NCBI RefSeq assembly: GCF_041381155.1
Contig: NC_091141.1
Location: forward strand, 25,998,828 to 26,062,827
Reading direction: 5' to 3'
Source of the DNA: Argopecten irradians
Taxonomy: Eukaryota; Mollusca; Bivalvia; Pectinida; Pectinidae
DNA: 64,000 nucleotides
A program made the translations under genes and the position numbers. Numbering within the stretch: the first letter of the stretch is position 1; every line of letters starts with the position of its first letter. Of the stretch, positions 61,801 to 64,000 are shown piece after piece. The notes beneath the pieces are model-generated. The model ran no database searches, was not told where the DNA came from, and worked only from the letters and a program-made list of their open reading frames with translations.

Positions 61801-63135
61801 CCAATGGCAAACTAAAGAAATGTTCTACAGAAGAATCATATGTAAGTTACTACTTCTTACCATCATTTATATTAAACAATAGTTTTTCAGTTATATTACT
61901 GCAACTTCATCTGTAATTAGTATTACAGGCGGGTATATTCAACATGTATATAAAGAATTTCAATTACTTACATGTGATTTAAGTTACAAAATTCAATAGA
62001 CATCAAGAGAAAGTTGAAATTCTTAAAAAATCACAATGGCAGCATTAATCGTAAATAGGCGTTGACCAATTTGTTTTACATCATTCAAAAAGACGTTTAT
62101 GAAAATGTAAACCATATACATTTATACCAAATGTATTAATTTCTGGTTGTCTGCTTCAGACCATTTCGTACAACATAGTGTCCACATAAATAGAACAAAA
62201 AACAAGTAGGGTAGGCTATCTTTATTCAAGATCGGCGAAGAAAAGCGTAAAAATGGTCGATATTACGTACCAATGGTAAAATAAATATTACAAGAAAATC
62301 TACACAATTCAATAATATTATATTTTGTAAATAAACATTTTCAGATAAACTGGTTTTTTACCATATCGCTATATTTTAACCTGTTTAACCTTGGTATTTT
62401 CCATTTTCTTATGTATCGTTTTTAATTCCAATGTTATCAGCATTATGGATCTAATGCGATATTAGTTTTGTAAAGTGAATCCTAAAATTGCTCTTCAATT
62501 ATATTTGTTTTGTTTCTCTTTTAATTTTAAACATTTATCATTAGTATAATTGTTCATTGTGGAAAATAGTTTTCACTCTTTGAAAAAACGTCTATATTTT
62601 TTTCTTCTTATTCTCTTCATATAAAGAGGTATTGGACATATTATATAGAGCATCTATGTTTAATACCCCTCATCTTCTAACCCACCCCACCTCACCCCAG
62701 TCTCAGTCGGATATGCGATACTCTCTAGTCTCTAGTTAGGGAATTGCAAACCACCAGCTTTAATACCCAAACTATAAGAAACAATATACGAGGATAAGAC
62801 TTTAGATGTAGGTCTTTGAAACAGACCTGATATAATTGAATACGAGTTCATTAAACATAAATAGCTATATTAATTACTACATGTTCTTTAGTAGTATTTC
62901 AATTAAATATAAAAATGTAAAGGCGAATTAAGGGGGAGATAATTATATCTTTTATATATAAATATCACCTAAACAAAATACAAATAACGATACTTGCCAG
63001 TTAGGATAGGTTACGCCATCATAATTTGAAGGTTACAGAAGGTAAGATATTTTAAAACACTCTTAAAATTGGGTTCGTGTGATCTTTAAACGTGACATGA
63101 CTTTCACTACACAGCTTTTATCATTTATAGAATTA
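61801..63135. other. Non-coding AT-rich stretch
   Basis: I see no gene or recognisable repeat here. Confidence 0.4.
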
Positions 63136-63319
63136 TATTCCGTCTTTGCATATTACAGAGTTAGCTCCCTTGCGGATAGTTACCGATTATTACGTCACTA
63201 TTTTGTGAGCGCAATTGACGTCGTTTTCTCCGAAAAGTATGACGTTACGCTCGCAAACACATGACATCACAGTCAATAACTACCCGAAAGGGCAGATAAC
63301 TCTATACAGATACAGAATA
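63136..63319. mobile_element. MITE family A copy
   Basis: The left arm TATTCCGTCTTTGCATATTA, followed by CAGAGTTAGCTCCCTTGCGG, is mirrored by CCCGAAAGGGCAGATAACTC and TACAGAATA. The core has TTTTGTGAGCGCAATTGACG and GCTCGCAAACACATGACATC. At about 184 bp it matches the full-length copy at 33905. The open frame at 63079-63264 is a by-product. Confidence 0.75.
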
Positions 63320-64000
63320 GTATAAATATATAACAATGCCTATACAGCAATATCAAAAGAACTGTGTTATAGCTATAACTTGTTACACTCAGACGGCCCC
63401 ATTTTCGCGTGAATTTGTAAATAAATAAGCAAATCTAATCAGGAACGCAGACTTTCAGAATAAGTGACCATTTCATAATTTAAATACCTGTATATCTCAT
63501 AATATATTAATTATGTAATGCGTCGAGCCAAATCTTACTAAATATCACTTTTATCTGTATCGATTCCTTTAAATTCACATTTAGTAACATATAATTTTGA
63601 ATTTATGATATGATATACTTCAAGCGGTATGTTCTCCATAGAAAAGCATACAAAAGTCCTGAAAAGCTCCATAACTTATGAAATGTTTCCTTATTTCCTG
63701 TAATATGAATATCAATGAGCAATTTCAAGTTAGAGAATTTCCTTTTACATTTATATAATTTATATAATTAGATTCCATGAATGGCTCTATTTTCAAATTT
63801 GAATTGTTGTCGACAAAACAATAAAATCTTTAAATATTTAAGCTCTTCTTACATTATATACTTGTATACCGAATATCTGTCAACAAAAATCTATATATGT
63901 ATGTGTGGAGAATACTAGAACCTGCCAGTACAGGCTGATAAATTACAAAAACGGCTCATTAGCTGTACACATTGTCAGGTCATTAACTATACACGTTGTT
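63320..64000. other. Right flank, non-coding
   Basis: AT-rich DNA without gene, RNA or repeat signals that I can support. Confidence 0.4.

Noticed and set aside
63079-63264. 61-codon plus-strand frame
   Set aside because: Most of it is the MITE family A copy.

Overview
The window looks like nuclear DNA of a marine bivalve mollusc. It is AT-rich, its genes carry GT-AG introns, and its coding parts match conserved animal proteins. The intergenic and intronic DNA is packed with non-autonomous elements typical of bivalves: tandem-array Helitron-like elements whose inner unit is about 160 bp, many short inverted-repeat elements, and minisatellites. The species call is an inference; no sequence search was possible.

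Four host genes can be read by joining exons by eye. (1) 989-1385, minus: the first coding exon of a NHERF1/2-type PDZ scaffold; the rest lies beyond the left edge. (2) 8299-12370, plus: a phospholipid phosphatase (PLPP/LPP, PAP2 family) with all three catalytic motifs, whose N-terminal exon is uncertain. (3) 24222-35595, minus: THYN1, an EVE-domain protein, complete from a likely start to stop in six exons. (4) 40413-55609, plus (possibly from 40204): LRRC56, a leucine-rich-repeat ciliary protein tied to dynein-arm transport, complete in eleven coding exons. THYN1 and LRRC56 lie head to head and may share a promoter near 37.65-37.74 kb that carries an NRF1-like palindrome and a YY1-like start context.

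Region by region: 1-1.4 kb NHERF exon; 2.8-4.95 kb a palindromic patch and a repeat array holding a nested hAT-type element and an 88-bp inverted-repeat element with 12-bp flanking repeats; 5.7-6.15 kb a foldback element with 7-bp target duplications; 8.2-13 kb PLPP with several elements in its introns; 14.4-17.76 kb and 21-23.05 kb two Helitron-like tandem arrays that keep the 3' hairpin plus CTAA end; 19.17-19.32 kb a near-perfect palindrome; 19.47-20.95 kb a mosaic duplication; 24.2-35.6 kb THYN1, with an 88-bp array made from one of its own exon ends at 30.2-31.06 kb and a 1-kb tandem duplication at 31.3-33.3 kb; 35.8-37.26 kb a 1.44-kb transposon inserted in another short element; 40.7-46.8 kb a 6-kb array of a 44-bp unit in LRRC56 intron 1; 51.9-54.05 kb a 59-bp array in LRRC56 intron 9 that resembles the D-arm half of a class II tRNA; 55.6-64 kb mostly non-coding, with one broken mobile-element fossil at about 60.3-61.8 kb.

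No single new gene system stands out. The most unusual signals are the three intragenic minisatellites, above all the exon-plus-splice-donor amplification in THYN1 and the tRNA-like 59-bp array, and the nested short transposons whose paralogous copies reveal empty sites.
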